Source: Bacillota bacterium (GTDB lineage Bacteria; Bacillota; Clostridia; Oscillospirales; Oscillospiraceae). From it: DNA of 38,924 bases. Positions 22,576-30,630 of the stretch are shown one piece after another. Position 1 is the stretch's first letter; every line of letters starts with the position of its first letter. The notes below the pieces were generated by a model. The model was not told where the DNA came from and did not search any database. It worked only from the letters and a program-made list of their open reading frames with translations. The stretch covers positions 1-38,924 of the forward strand of contig JAUMWD010000001.1 of the NCBI GenBank assembly GCA_030529825.1. Direction: 5' to 3'. The position numbers and the translations under genes were made by a program.

Positions 22576-23988
22576 ATGGAAAAGATATTCAAACTCAAAG
22601 AACACAACACCACAGTACGCACCGAGATTATTGCCGGCGTTACCACCTTTATGGCTATGGCCTACATTCTCATGGTAAACCCCGGTATGTTCTCCGCCCT
22701 TGACAATGTATCCTACGGCTCTGTTTACATTGCAACCGCAATTTCCGCCGTCGTGGGCACAATCCTCATCGGACTTCTGGCAAATCTTCCTCTGGCACAG
22801 GCTCCCGGCATGGGCCTCAACGCATTCTTCGTTTACACCGTATGCTTCGGCCTGGGCTTTTCCTACGCAAATGCACTGCTCTTCGTTCTTGCAGACGGTC
22901 TGCTTTTCGTAATTCTCACCGTAACCGGCCTCCGCAAGATTATCTTTGACGCCGTTCCCAAGACCGTCAAGGCGGCAATTCCCGCAGGTATCGGTCTGTT
23001 CATTGCTTTCATCGGTCTGCAGGACTCCGGCCTTGTAATCAACGATCCCGCCACCTGTGTAGGCCTTTCCTCCTTTAACCTTTTAGGCAGCGCCACCTGG
23101 CAGAGCATCATGCCCCTCATGGTAACCCTCGTAACCCTCATCTGCATTGCGGTTCTGTCCGCACGCAAGGTCAAGGGCGCAATCCTCTGGAGCATTCTCG
23201 GCGGAGCAGCTCTGTACTACGGTCTCGGCTTCACCATCCCCAACTTCTATGACGGCTTCATGGCAGGCGTATCCATGAATCCCCTCGATGCCTTCAAGGA
23301 TTTCGGCGAGTTCTCCTTCCTTAAGGTTTTCACCCAGGGCTTTGACTTCTCCGGCTATCTCGCCATGGAAGGTCATTCCGTCAGCGGTCTCGTAATTGTT
23401 TTCATCACCACAGCGCTGGCCTTCTGCATGGTTGATATGTTCGACACCATGGGCACCCTTTACGGCGCATGCCGCGGCGGCAATATGCTCGTCAAGGACG
23501 AAAACGGCAACGACGAGGTTCCCAACATGAACCGCGCAATGCTGTCTGACGCACTTGCAACCTGCGTGGGCGCAGTCTGCGGTACCTCCACCGTAACCAC
23601 CTTTGTTGAATCCTCCGCAGGCGTTGCAGCAGGCGGCCGCACCGGACTTTCCGCAATGGTAACCGGCGCACTCTTCTTCGTTGCGATGTTCCTTTCCCCC
23701 ATTGCAGCACTCATCCCCGCATCCGCATATGCCGCAGCACTCATCTATGTCGGCATCCTCATGATCGGCAGCGTCAAGGACATCCTTTGGGACAACCCCT
23801 CTGTTGCACTGCCTTCCTTCCTTACCATCGCAATGATGCCCTTCACCTACAACATCTCCTACGGCATTGCCTTCGGCCTGATTTCCTACATAATCATCAA
23901 GCTCTTCACAGGCAAGCACGAGAAAATCGGTGTAGGCACATGGATTATCGGCATCCTCTTTGCCGCAATGTTCTTCCTTACCCACTGA
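22576..23988 (+). CDS. NCS2-family purine (guanine/hypoxanthine) permease, PbuG/AzgA type, 470 aa
   Basis: The N-terminal RTEIIAGVTTFMAMAYILMVNP is the hallmark of the AzgA/PbuG branch, followed by LAQAPGMGLNAFFVYTVCF (TM3 substrate region), FVESSAGVAAGGRTGLSAMVTG (TM10) and VDMFDTMGTL (TM8 region). About 13-14 helices in 470 residues fits the family. These carry hypoxanthine, guanine or adenine by proton symport. It shows a strong bias to C- and A-ending codons, pointing to high expression. The RBS GGGAGAAG follows a hairpin with T run. No canonical purine riboswitch is visible, which is unusual for this gene in Bacillota. Confidence 0.93.
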   Translation: MEKIFKLKEHNTTVRTEIIAGVTTFMAMAYILMVNPGMFSALDNVSYGSVYIATAISAVVGTILIGLLANLPLAQAPGMGLNAFFVYTVCFGLGFSYANALLFVLADGLLFVILTVTGLRKIIFDAVPKTVKAAIPAGIGLFIAFIGLQDSGLVINDPATCVGLSSFNLLGSATWQSIMPLMVTLVTLICIAVLSARKVKGAILWSILGGAALYYGLGFTIPNFYDGFMAGVSMNPLDAFKDFGEFSFLKVFTQGFDFSGYLAMEGHSVSGLVIVFITTALAFCMVDMFDTMGTLYGACRGGNMLVKDENGNDEVPNMNRAMLSDALATCVGAVCGTSTVTTFVESSAGVAAGGRTGLSAMVTGALFFVAMFLSPIAALIPASAYAAALIYVGILMIGSVKDILWDNPSVALPSFLTIAMMPFTYNISYGIAFGLISYIIIKLFTGKHEKIGVGTWIIGILFAAMFFLTH

Positions 23989-23994
23989 TATGAC

Positions 23995-24029
23995 AAAAAG
24001 TGCTTCGGATTTTCCGAAGCACTTTTTTT
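23995..24029 (+). terminator. Terminator of the purine permease
   Basis: AAGTGCTTCGGA (23998-24009) pairs with TCCGAAGCACTT (24013-24024) around TTT, with a T run to 24029. It starts seven bases after the stop. Confidence 0.9.
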
Positions 24030-24042
24030 ATTTGCAAAGGCA

Positions 24043-24051
24043 TGTTATAAT
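24043..24051 (+). promoter_or_regulatory. Extended -10 element before the hydrolase-BceRS operon
   Basis: TG, one base, then a perfect TATAAT (24046-24051), with no clear -35 because the expected position is in the terminator T run. It lies 23 bases before the ATG at 24074, just enough for a short leader. Confidence 0.5.
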
Positions 24052-24073
24052 CAGAAAAAAGACGGAGGGAACC

Positions 24074-24859
24074 ATGCACAAAGAGTTTGTATGTATGCGG
24101 GGAGAAAACAGAATCCACGGTACTGTATTTTATGAATACGGTTGGAATAAGCTGCCCATTGCTATCGTAAGCCATGAGTTCATGCTCAACAGACTTTTCT
24201 CAAGGCGCTACGCGAAGCTGCTTGCAAAGCTGGGCTATGCCGCCTTCTGCTACGATTTCTGCGGCGGCGGAGCGTTTAGCCAGAGCGATGGCAGAACAGC
24301 GAATATGAGCGTTCTCACGGAGCTTGAGGATTTAAGCGCCGTGGTGGAATACGCAAGGTCGCTGGATTACACAGACGAAAACAGAATTCTGCTTATGGGC
24401 TGCAGTCAGGGCGGCCTGGTTTCGGCGCTTTATGCGGCACAGCATCCCGTGGATGTGGAAAGGCTGGTGCTTTTCTATCCTGCGCTCTCCATTCCCGACG
24501 ATGCCCGTAAGGGCAGTATGATGCGGGCGCACTTTGACCCTGAAAACATACCCGAAGCCTTCCGCTGCGGTCCAATGAAGCTGGGCAGATGCTATGCCGA
24601 AGACGCCATGAGGCTTGACCCCTATTCCGACATATGTGACTATAAGGGAGATGTGCTGATTCTCCACGGCGATGCGGACAGGATTGTGGATATCGAGTAT
24701 TCACGCAGGGCGGAAAAGACCTATACTCAAAGCGGAGCCAAGGTCGCATTTTATATAATAAAAGGCGCGGGACACATTTTTATAAATCCCGCACATGATA
24801 AAGAAGCAAAAAATATTTTAAAAGAATTTCTTCACAGCGAGGTTAGAATATGGACATAA
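24074..24859 (+). CDS. Alpha/beta hydrolase, cytoplasmic serine hydrolase, 261 aa
   Basis: ATG 24074 has GGAGGG eight bases upstream; the longer frame to 23960 runs through the permease and its terminator. GCSQGGL (about 117) is the nucleophile elbow, ILHGDADRIVD (about 197) the Asp and GAGHIFINP (about 233) the His of the triad. SHEFMLNRL near 38 is the oxyanion-hole segment. No signal peptide or anchor. Likely an esterase or peptidase of the S9/S33 group, close to YvaK or acyl-esterases. The last ten bases overlap the next gene. Confidence 0.85.
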   Translation: MHKEFVCMRGENRIHGTVFYEYGWNKLPIAIVSHEFMLNRLFSRRYAKLLAKLGYAAFCYDFCGGGAFSQSDGRTANMSVLTELEDLSAVVEYARSLDYTDENRILLMGCSQGGLVSALYAAQHPVDVERLVLFYPALSIPDDARKGSMMRAHFDPENIPEAFRCGPMKLGRCYAEDAMRLDPYSDICDYKGDVLILHGDADRIVDIEYSRRAEKTYTQSGAKVAFYIIKGAGHIFINPAHDKEAKNILKEFLHSEVRIWT

Positions 24860-25167
24860 TCGAGAAGCTGGAATATCTGAAAACTCAGGAGGACCCTGAG
24901 GTCTTCTATGAGGTGCTGGGCACCTCGGATTTGCTGGTGAGCAACTACGGCGATTTCATAAAGTCCCGTCCCGCGGATGCGGACGAGGAGCTGAAGCGTC
25001 TGCCCAATGCGGGCTTCAAGCTCGCCTGCGCTTTTATGACCATGCTTCTGCGTGAGGATTATTTCTCCGGCGGAATGTTCACCGTGCGCAGAGGAAAGGG
25101 ACAGGTTGCCGCGGTGCTTGACAGAATGATTGCGGCATACAAAGAGAAAAACAGCAAGGAAGAGTAA
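24850..25167 (+). CDS. DUF6508-like small protein, 105 aa
   Basis: The motif AFMTMLLREDYFSGGMFTV..GKGQVAAVLDRM resembles the DUF6508 pattern (A..M..(V/L)RAERFC.G.L.....G....L.RL) from memory, but the match is weak elsewhere. It is all-helical in appearance, soluble and acidic at the C-terminus (NSKEE). ATG 24850 overlaps the hydrolase by ten bases, and its stop lies one base before the response-regulator ATG, so the four genes are one transcript. Role unknown. Confidence 0.5.
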   Translation: MDIIEKLEYLKTQEDPEVFYEVLGTSDLLVSNYGDFIKSRPADADEELKRLPNAGFKLACAFMTMLLREDYFSGGMFTVRRGKGQVAAVLDRMIAAYKEKNSKEE

Positions 25168-25168
25168 T

Positions 25169-25840
25169 ATGTATAAGCTGCTTATTGTAGAGGACGACAT
25201 GGGCATAGCCGAGGCTGTGGAAGCCCAGGCACAGATGTGGGAGCTTGAAACCCGCGCCGTGAAAAACTTCCGTGATGTCATGAAGGAGTTTGCGGAATTT
25301 CAGCCTCATCTTGTGCTGATGGATATATCGCTGCCCTTCTTCAACGGCTACCATTGGTGTCAGGAGATACGCAGGGTTTCCAAGGTGCCTATTATATTCA
25401 TATCCTCCGCCTCGGACAATATGAATATTGTCATGGCCATGGACATGGGTGCGGATGATTTTATATCCAAGCCCTTTGACGGTAATGTGCTCATGGCGAA
25501 GATAAACGCCATGCTCCGCCGCACCTACGATTTCGGCGGCAGCGTACCCGTAATCGAGCATAGGGGCGCGCTGTTGAATACGGGAGATAATAGCCTGACC
25601 TACGGCGGAGAAAAAATACCCCTTACCAAAAATGAATACCGTGTTCTGCTGGCCCTTATGAAGAGCAAGGGAACGGTTGTAAGCCGCGAAAGGCTTATGG
25701 AGCTTTTGTGGGAAAGCGACTGCTTCGTGGACGAAAACACCCTCACCGTAAATGTGGGCAGGCTTCGCAAAAAGCTTGATGGCGCAGGGCTTGAGGGCTT
25801 TATAACCACAAAATTCGGCGTGGGCTATATCGTTGAGTGA
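25169..25840 (+). CDS. OmpR-family response regulator, BceR-like, 223 aa
   Basis: ATG 25169 has AGGAAGAG upstream; the longer frame to 25130 lies in the previous gene. The receiver domain has EDD at residues 8-10, phospho-acceptor Asp in LMDISLPFFNG (about 52), Ser/Thr in FISSAS (about 79) and Lys in SKPF (about 101). The C-terminal winged helix ends LTVNVGRLRKKL...GVGYIVE, the OmpR DNA-binding signature. Paired with the kinase at 25854 and next to a Bce-type ABC transporter, it is the likely BceR-type regulator sensing antimicrobial peptides. Confidence 0.9.
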   Translation: MYKLLIVEDDMGIAEAVEAQAQMWELETRAVKNFRDVMKEFAEFQPHLVLMDISLPFFNGYHWCQEIRRVSKVPIIFISSASDNMNIVMAMDMGADDFISKPFDGNVLMAKINAMLRRTYDFGGSVPVIEHRGALLNTGDNSLTYGGEKIPLTKNEYRVLLALMKSKGTVVSRERLMELLWESDCFVDENTLTVNVGRLRKKLDGAGLEGFITTKFGVGYIVE

Positions 25841-25853
25841 AAGGAAAACGGAA

Positions 25854-26837
25854 ATGCTCCGAAAATATCTGAAAAAACGCAGGTTCGCGCTGTTGGGATT
25901 TCTGCTTTTTTACATAATTTTTTATACATCCTTTTACCTCTACCACCTGCCCCTGTCGGCGGTGGTTTATCCCGGGGTAATCTGCCTTGTGTTCGGCATG
26001 GCGTTTTTTGCTGTGGACTACAGCAGAACACTGAAACGGCATAAGCGCCTTGAGGAAATGAAAAAGCTTTCCGCGGCACTCATGACTGATTTCCCAGAGG
26101 CAGACGATTCCGAGGACGAGGATTATCAGGAGATAATACGCCTTCTGTGTCAGGAGCAAAGACACGCGGAGCAGGAATATGACCGCAGATATTCAGACAT
26201 GACGGACTATTATACCGTGTGGGCGCATCAGATAAAAACCCCCATTGCCTCCATGCGGCTGAAGCTTCAGAATGAGGACTCCGCCACCGCCCGAAAGCTG
26301 TCGGCGGACCTAAACCGCATTGAGCAGTATGTGGAAATGGTGCTGGCGTTTCTGCGTCTTGATTCGTATACAACGGACTATGTTTTCCGTGATTATGAGC
26401 TGGACGCCATCATCCGCCAGTCGGTGAAAAAATTCTCCGGCGAGTTCATAGGAAGAAGGTTGAGCCTCAGCTATGAGCCCGTTTCCGCCACGGTGAAAAC
26501 GGACGAAAAGTGGCTGTGCTTTGTGCTTGAGCAGATTCTTTCCAATGCCCTGAAATATACCCAAAGCGGCGGCATCACCGTCGGCATGGAGGGTGAACGC
26601 AGCCTTTTCGTGCGTGATACGGGCATAGGCATTGCCCCCGAGGATTTGCCCCGCATTTTTGAAAAGGGCTTCACGGGCTTTAACGGCAGAGAGGATAAAA
26701 AGGCCAGCGGTCTCGGACTTTACCTCTGCAAGCGGGTGTGCGAGAATTTAGGCATAGGCATAAGGGCGGAGTCAAAGCCCGATGTGGGAACGGTGATTTA
26801 CCTTGATTTTGCCGAAAAGACAGAGCCCCACGAGTGA
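25854..26837 (+). CDS. Bce-type intramembrane-sensing histidine kinase, 327 aa
   Basis: ATG 25854 (MLRKYLKKRRFALLG) has AAAGGAAA upstream. Two transmembrane segments at about 11-31 and 36-55 with only a few residues between them give the minimal extracellular loop of intramembrane-sensing kinases. Phospho-acceptor WAHQIKTPIASMRL (H box at about 131) follows the coiled dimerisation helix; N box NALKYT (about 236), DTGIGI and GLGLYLCKR complete the ATPase domain. The H-box is HQIKTP, as in BceS. Such kinases sense through the cognate ABC permease, here encoded 100 bases downstream. Confidence 0.92.
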   Translation: MLRKYLKKRRFALLGFLLFYIIFYTSFYLYHLPLSAVVYPGVICLVFGMAFFAVDYSRTLKRHKRLEEMKKLSAALMTDFPEADDSEDEDYQEIIRLLCQEQRHAEQEYDRRYSDMTDYYTVWAHQIKTPIASMRLKLQNEDSATARKLSADLNRIEQYVEMVLAFLRLDSYTTDYVFRDYELDAIIRQSVKKFSGEFIGRRLSLSYEPVSATVKTDEKWLCFVLEQILSNALKYTQSGGITVGMEGERSLFVRDTGIGIAPEDLPRIFEKGFTGFNGREDKKASGLGLYLCKRVCENLGIGIRAESKPDVGTVIYLDFAEKTEPHE

Positions 26838-26845
26838 ATGTGACA

Positions 26846-26914
26846 AAATTGTTAGGAAATACGGAGAAATTGTAAGGCGATTCGATGGTCTGCAATTTCT
26901 CCTTTTGCTACAAT
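26846..26914 (+). promoter_or_regulatory. Operator and promoter of the BceAB genes
   Basis: Direct repeats AAATTGTTAGG (26846-26856) and AAATTGTAAGG (26867-26877) differ at one base and are 21 bp (two turns) apart, typical for OmpR-family binding. The second is also part of a perfect 10-bp inverted repeat, GGAGAAATTG (26863-26872) with CAATTTCTCC (26893-26902). TACAAT with upstream TG lies at 26909-26914, with no good -35. This is the activated-promoter layout expected for a BceR target. Confidence 0.65.
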
Positions 26915-26947
26915 AGGCTCATAAAATCCCGAAAGGAAGTAAAAATC

Positions 26948-27712
26948 ATGAGCATACTTGAAGTAAGTAATCTGAAAAAGGTTTATACCACCCGCTTCGG
27001 CGGAAATAAGGTTGAGGCCCTGAAAAACGTTAATTTCAGCGTTGAAGAGGGCGAATATGTGGCGATCATGGGCGAAAGCGGCAGCGGCAAAACCACTCTG
27101 CTGAACATCCTTGCCGCCCTTGACAAGCCCACTGCAGGCAGCGTAAAGCTGGAATCAAGAGAGCTGACCACTATTAAGGACAAGGAGATCTCCTCCTTCC
27201 GCCGCGACAATCTGGGCTTTGTGTTTCAGGACTTTAATCTCCTTGACACCTTCAGCCTTGAGGACAACATTTTTCTTCCCCTGGTGCTGGCGGGCAAGAG
27301 CTATGACGAAATGGCATCCCGCATCACCGTTGTGGCAAATCAGCTTGGCATCACCGAGCTTCTGAAGAAGTATCCCTACGAGGTTTCCGGCGGTCAGAAG
27401 CAGCGCGCCGCCGTGGCAAGAGCACTTATCACAAACCCCAAGATCGTTCTCGCAGACGAGCCCACGGGCGCTCTTGACTCCAAGGCAACGGACGAGCTTC
27501 TCCGCCTCTTCTCCGACATCAATGCCAAGGGACAGACCATTCTCATGGTAACCCATTCCGTAAAGGCCGCAAGCCACGCAAACCGTGTTCTGTTCATCAA
27601 GGACGGCGAGGTTTATCATCAGCTTTACCGCGGCGACAGCACCAACGAGCAGCTTTATCAGAAGATTTCCGACACTCTTACAATGCTGCAGGCAGGCGGT
27701 GAGCGCAAATGA
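26948..27712 (+). CDS. ABC transporter ATP-binding protein, BceA-like, 254 aa
   Basis: ATG 26948 has GAAAGGAAG upstream. Walker A GESGSGKTT at about residue 43, Q loop VFQDFNLLDTF, signature VSGGQKQRAA, Walker B VLADEPTGAL and H loop THSV are all present. It is the LolD/MacB-type ATPase that partners Bce permeases for peptide-antibiotic efflux or detoxification. It overlaps the permease by four bases. The upstream operator ties it to the adjacent two-component system. Confidence 0.93.
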   Translation: MSILEVSNLKKVYTTRFGGNKVEALKNVNFSVEEGEYVAIMGESGSGKTTLLNILAALDKPTAGSVKLESRELTTIKDKEISSFRRDNLGFVFQDFNLLDTFSLEDNIFLPLVLAGKSYDEMASRITVVANQLGITELLKKYPYEVSGGQKQRAAVARALITNPKIVLADEPTGALDSKATDELLRLFSDINAKGQTILMVTHSVKAASHANRVLFIKDGEVYHQLYRGDSTNEQLYQKISDTLTMLQAGGERK

Positions 27713-29751
27713 AAAAGGCTTTCTATCCCAAGCTTGCGCTTACGGGAATGATTAAGAACAAAAAGCTCTATCTTCCCTTTATTCTCACCTGCATCGGCAT
27801 GGTTATGATGTTCTACATCATGTGCACCATGGCGAATGTGGAGTTTCTCGGTCGTGAATCCGCCAGCCTTACCATGATTATGGAGCTGGGTACATGGGTA
27901 ATTGCGATATTCTCCGTAATCTTTCTTTTTTACACAAACGCGTTCCTTATGCGCCGCCGCAAAAAGGAGTTCGGTCTGTATAATGTTCTTGGCATGGACA
28001 AGCGCAACATAAGCCGGATTCTGTTTTGGGAAACCATAGGCATTGCGGTTTTCTCCATTGTAATCGGCATGGCCCTGGGCATACTGTTTTCAAAGCTTGT
28101 GGAGCTTTGCCTTGCCAACATGATGGACTACGATATTGATTACGCCTTCGCCGTTTCCGCAGTCGCCATAAAGCGCACACTCATCATTTTCGGTGCAGTT
28201 TTTGTGCTTCTTTTCCTCAACGCCCTGCGTCAGATTCATGCTGCAAACCCCATTGCCCTTCTCCACAGCGAGAATTTGGGCGAAAAGCCCCCCAAAGCAA
28301 ATTGGGTGCTTGGTATTTTGGGCTTCGGCATCCTTGCCGCCGCTTATTACCTTGCGGTGAGCATTGATAATCCCCTTGATGCTCTCACATGGTTCTTCGT
28401 TGCGGTAATCATGGTCATTGTGGCAACCTACCTCATTTTCGTTGCAGGCAGCGTGCTGCTGTGCAAAATACTGCAGAAGAACAAGAAATACTACTATCGC
28501 GCCGACCACTTCGTTTCCGTTTCCAACATGGCATACCGCATGAAGCGAAACGGCGCGGGCCTTGCATCTATCTGCATCCTGGCAACCATGGTGCTCGTCA
28601 TGATTTCCAGCACCTCCTGCCTGTACTTCGGCAGAGAGGGAAGCCTCCGGCAGCGCTACCCCCGTGATGCGTCAGTAAGCGTATCGTTCGAATATACGGG
28701 GGACATGACGGAGGAGCGCATAAGCGCCCTGCGCGGATGCGTTGAAGATGCTGCGGAGGGCAGACAGACCGATGTCATGGACTATCGCTGCTTTGACATT
28801 TCCGGAATGCTTGCAGGCGGAAAGATAAACCCCAATGTTGATGGCTACAACTCCGTGGATACCCTTGACGGACTCATTGATGTGAATGTCATGTATCTTT
28901 CCGATTACAACCGCATGATGGGTACAAGCCACACTCTTAAGGACGATGAGGCAATCATCTATTGGAACCGCAGCCCCTATGAGTACGACACGATTCAGAT
29001 TGCCGACGGCCCCGTAATCAAGGTAATTCCCGGCGAGGAGGACTACTCCTTTGACGGCAATGCCATAGCCTCTGTTGTGGACACCGTGTGCATCGTCGTA
29101 AATGATGTTGACACCGTTTCCGTGCCTCTTTATGAAGCAGCAGAGGAAATGAATGAAAAGGGCGGAGAATACTACATCCCCGAGGCCTCCTGGAACTATT
29201 TCTTCAATCTGCCCGATGCCTCCGACGAGGAGCAGGATGAGCTTTGCGAAAGCGTGGGAAATGCCCTGAGTCGCTATCTCATGGATGCCGATTATGATTA
29301 TGTCGGCTATAGCTACGGCTGTATCGCCGCGGAACGGGCAGACTTCTACGGCTTCTACGGCGGACTGTTCTTCCTGGGCATCATGCTCAGCATAGTGTTC
29401 ATCTGCGCCACGGTGCTCATAATCTACTACAAGCAGATTTCCGAGGGCTACGAGGACCAAGCCCGCTTTGAAATCATGCAGAAGGTGGGTATGACTAAAA
29501 AGGATATCCGCCACAGCATTAACTCCCAGATGCTGACGGTTTTCGCTCTGCCTATAGTATTCGGTGCAATCCATTTCGCCTTTTCCTTCCCGCTTATTTA
29601 CAAGCTTCTGCAGCTCTTCGCGGTAACGGATATTAAGCTGCTTGTCATTACCGCAGGCATCACCGTTTTCGCATTTGCCGTAATCTACACCGTTATCTAC
29701 CGTGTCACCTCCAATGCGTACTACAACATTGTCAGCGGTGCGAAAGAATAA
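27709..29751 (+). CDS. BceB-like FtsX-family ABC permease, 680 aa
   Basis: Ten transmembrane segments are placed as in BceB: four in the first 200 residues, two to four more to about residue 310, then a large extracellular domain (about 310-545, rich in Asp, Tyr, Gly), then three more helices at the C-terminus. MRRRKKEFGLYNVLGMDKRNI at about residue 80 is the conserved FtsX cytoplasmic motif. The large extracellular domain senses peptide ligands in the family and signals to the BceS-type kinase. Overlap of four bases with the ATPase gene. Terminator follows at 29758. Confidence 0.93.
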   Translation: MKKAFYPKLALTGMIKNKKLYLPFILTCIGMVMMFYIMCTMANVEFLGRESASLTMIMELGTWVIAIFSVIFLFYTNAFLMRRRKKEFGLYNVLGMDKRNISRILFWETIGIAVFSIVIGMALGILFSKLVELCLANMMDYDIDYAFAVSAVAIKRTLIIFGAVFVLLFLNALRQIHAANPIALLHSENLGEKPPKANWVLGILGFGILAAAYYLAVSIDNPLDALTWFFVAVIMVIVATYLIFVAGSVLLCKILQKNKKYYYRADHFVSVSNMAYRMKRNGAGLASICILATMVLVMISSTSCLYFGREGSLRQRYPRDASVSVSFEYTGDMTEERISALRGCVEDAAEGRQTDVMDYRCFDISGMLAGGKINPNVDGYNSVDTLDGLIDVNVMYLSDYNRMMGTSHTLKDDEAIIYWNRSPYEYDTIQIADGPVIKVIPGEEDYSFDGNAIASVVDTVCIVVNDVDTVSVPLYEAAEEMNEKGGEYYIPEASWNYFFNLPDASDEEQDELCESVGNALSRYLMDADYDYVGYSYGCIAAERADFYGFYGGLFFLGIMLSIVFICATVLIIYYKQISEGYEDQARFEIMQKVGMTKKDIRHSINSQMLTVFALPIVFGAIHFAFSFPLIYKLLQLFAVTDIKLLVITAGITVFAFAVIYTVIYRVTSNAYYNIVSGAKE

Positions 29752-29757
29752 ATTATC

Positions 29758-29796
29758 CAGCCTGTCAAAATGCTTTTGACAGGCTGCTTGATTTTT
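29758..29796 (+). terminator. Terminator after bceB
   Basis: CAGCCTGTCAAAA (29758-29770) pairs with TTTTGACAGGCTG (29774-29786) around TGC, followed by CTTGATTTTT. Confidence 0.88.
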
Positions 29797-29798
29797 CG

Positions 29799-29866
29799 GA
29801 CTTTTTCTAAAGTCAGAAAAATATTTTTTTATTCAGCGTGAAAGACACCCGGCTTGGGTTTCTTTC
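29799..29866. other. Two further hairpins in the bceB-Nudix gap
   Basis: GACTTT-TTCT-AAAGTC at 29799-29814 is a perfect small stem. GAAAGACACCC (29840-29850) pairs in 10 of 11 positions with GGGTTTCTTTC (29856-29866). Neither is followed by a T run, so they are not terminators. In the rest of 29797-29938 I see no gene. Confidence 0.45.
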
Positions 29867-29938
29867 AAAATATCTTCATTTCCGTTGTCCGGTGCTGACG
29901 GTGCTGTTGAAAACCTCTTGAATGACACTGTTTTTTAT

Positions 29939-29966
29939 TTGCTTTTTCGGCGAATGTCGGTATAAT
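29939..29966 (+). promoter_or_regulatory. Possible promoter of the Nudix gene operon
   Basis: A perfect TATAAT at 29961-29966 with TTGCTT at 29939-29944, a 16-bp spacer and a weak -35. It lies 30 bases before the ATG. Confidence 0.5.
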
Positions 29967-29995
29967 AAAGCCATCAAACAAAACGGAGAAAAATC

Positions 29996-30385
29996 ATGAC
30001 TGAAGTAGTAGCAGCTCTCATATGGAGAGAAGAAAAATTTATAATTTGCCGCCGTCCTGCCCACAAGGCAAGAGGACTTCTTTGGGAGTTCGTGGGCGGC
30101 AAGGTGGAAAAGGGCGAAAGCAAAGAGGCTGCTCTTGTGCGGGAATGCCGGGAGGAGCTTGATGTAACCGTGGCGGTGGAGGATGTTTTCATGGATGTGG
30201 TGCATGAATACCCCGACCTCACCGTGCATCTGACTCTTTTCAATTCCCGAATTGCAGAGGGCGAGCCGAAAAAGCTGGAGCATGTGGACATTAAGTGGAT
30301 TACACCGCAGGAGATTCCGAACTATGAATTCTGTCCTGCGGATGAAGAAATACTGAAAAGAATAATAAAGGAGAAAACGAGATGA
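29996..30385 (+). CDS. Nudix hydrolase, MutT/8-oxo-dGTP diphosphatase type, 129 aa
   Basis: Nudix box GGKVEKGESKEAALVRECREELDV at about residues 37-60 matches the Gx5Ex7REUxEExGU consensus, including the three metal-binding glutamates. FICRR...LLWEFVGGK near 20-38 is like MutT (substrate-facing W and F-x-G-G). The size is typical. It probably cleans oxidised nucleotide triphosphates. It overlaps the small downstream gene by four bases and leads a four-gene operon. Confidence 0.9.
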   Translation: MTEVVAALIWREEKFIICRRPAHKARGLLWEFVGGKVEKGESKEAALVRECREELDVTVAVEDVFMDVVHEYPDLTVHLTLFNSRIAEGEPKKLEHVDIKWITPQEIPNYEFCPADEEILKRIIKEKTR

Positions 30386-30630
30386 ACAGAAAAGCTTTCT
30401 GGAAAATGAATCAGGCAGTCTGCATGGCTCTGTGGGGCTGGTGCATTTACCATGCCGCAACTAAAAAGACACCCATCATGCCTCTTTCGCTTGCCGCAAT
30501 GCACAGCAGCGAATATTTCCTCATCGGCAAAAAGGTCGGCGCCGAGGCAGGCGTTTCCGCCGCAAAGACACTTTCCTGCACACTCATGCTGGGCTTCACC
30601 TGGTGGGTACCCACCAAGAAGGGCGTATGA
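30382..30630 (+). CDS. Small hydrophobic protein of unknown function, 82 aa
   Basis: Both ends overlap neighbours by ATGA (four bases), which argues that it is real. Residues 12-30 (AVCMALWGWCIYHAATKKT) and about 60-75 (AKTLSCTLMLGFTWWV) look like two membrane segments around a polar loop SEYFLIGKKVGAEAG. Ends in PTKKGV. No family recognised; possibly a small inner-membrane protein. Confidence 0.7.
   Translation: MNRKAFWKMNQAVCMALWGWCIYHAATKKTPIMPLSLAAMHSSEYFLIGKKVGAEAGVSAAKTLSCTLMLGFTWWVPTKKGV

Noticed and set aside
23083-23985. A 300-codon minus-strand frame opposite the purine permease
   Set aside because: Cys/Gly/His-rich mirror of the strongly biased permease codons; no start signal.
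29876-30460. A 194-codon minus-strand frame covering the Nudix gene
   Set aside because: Antisense to an intact Nudix box gene; no recognisable domain.
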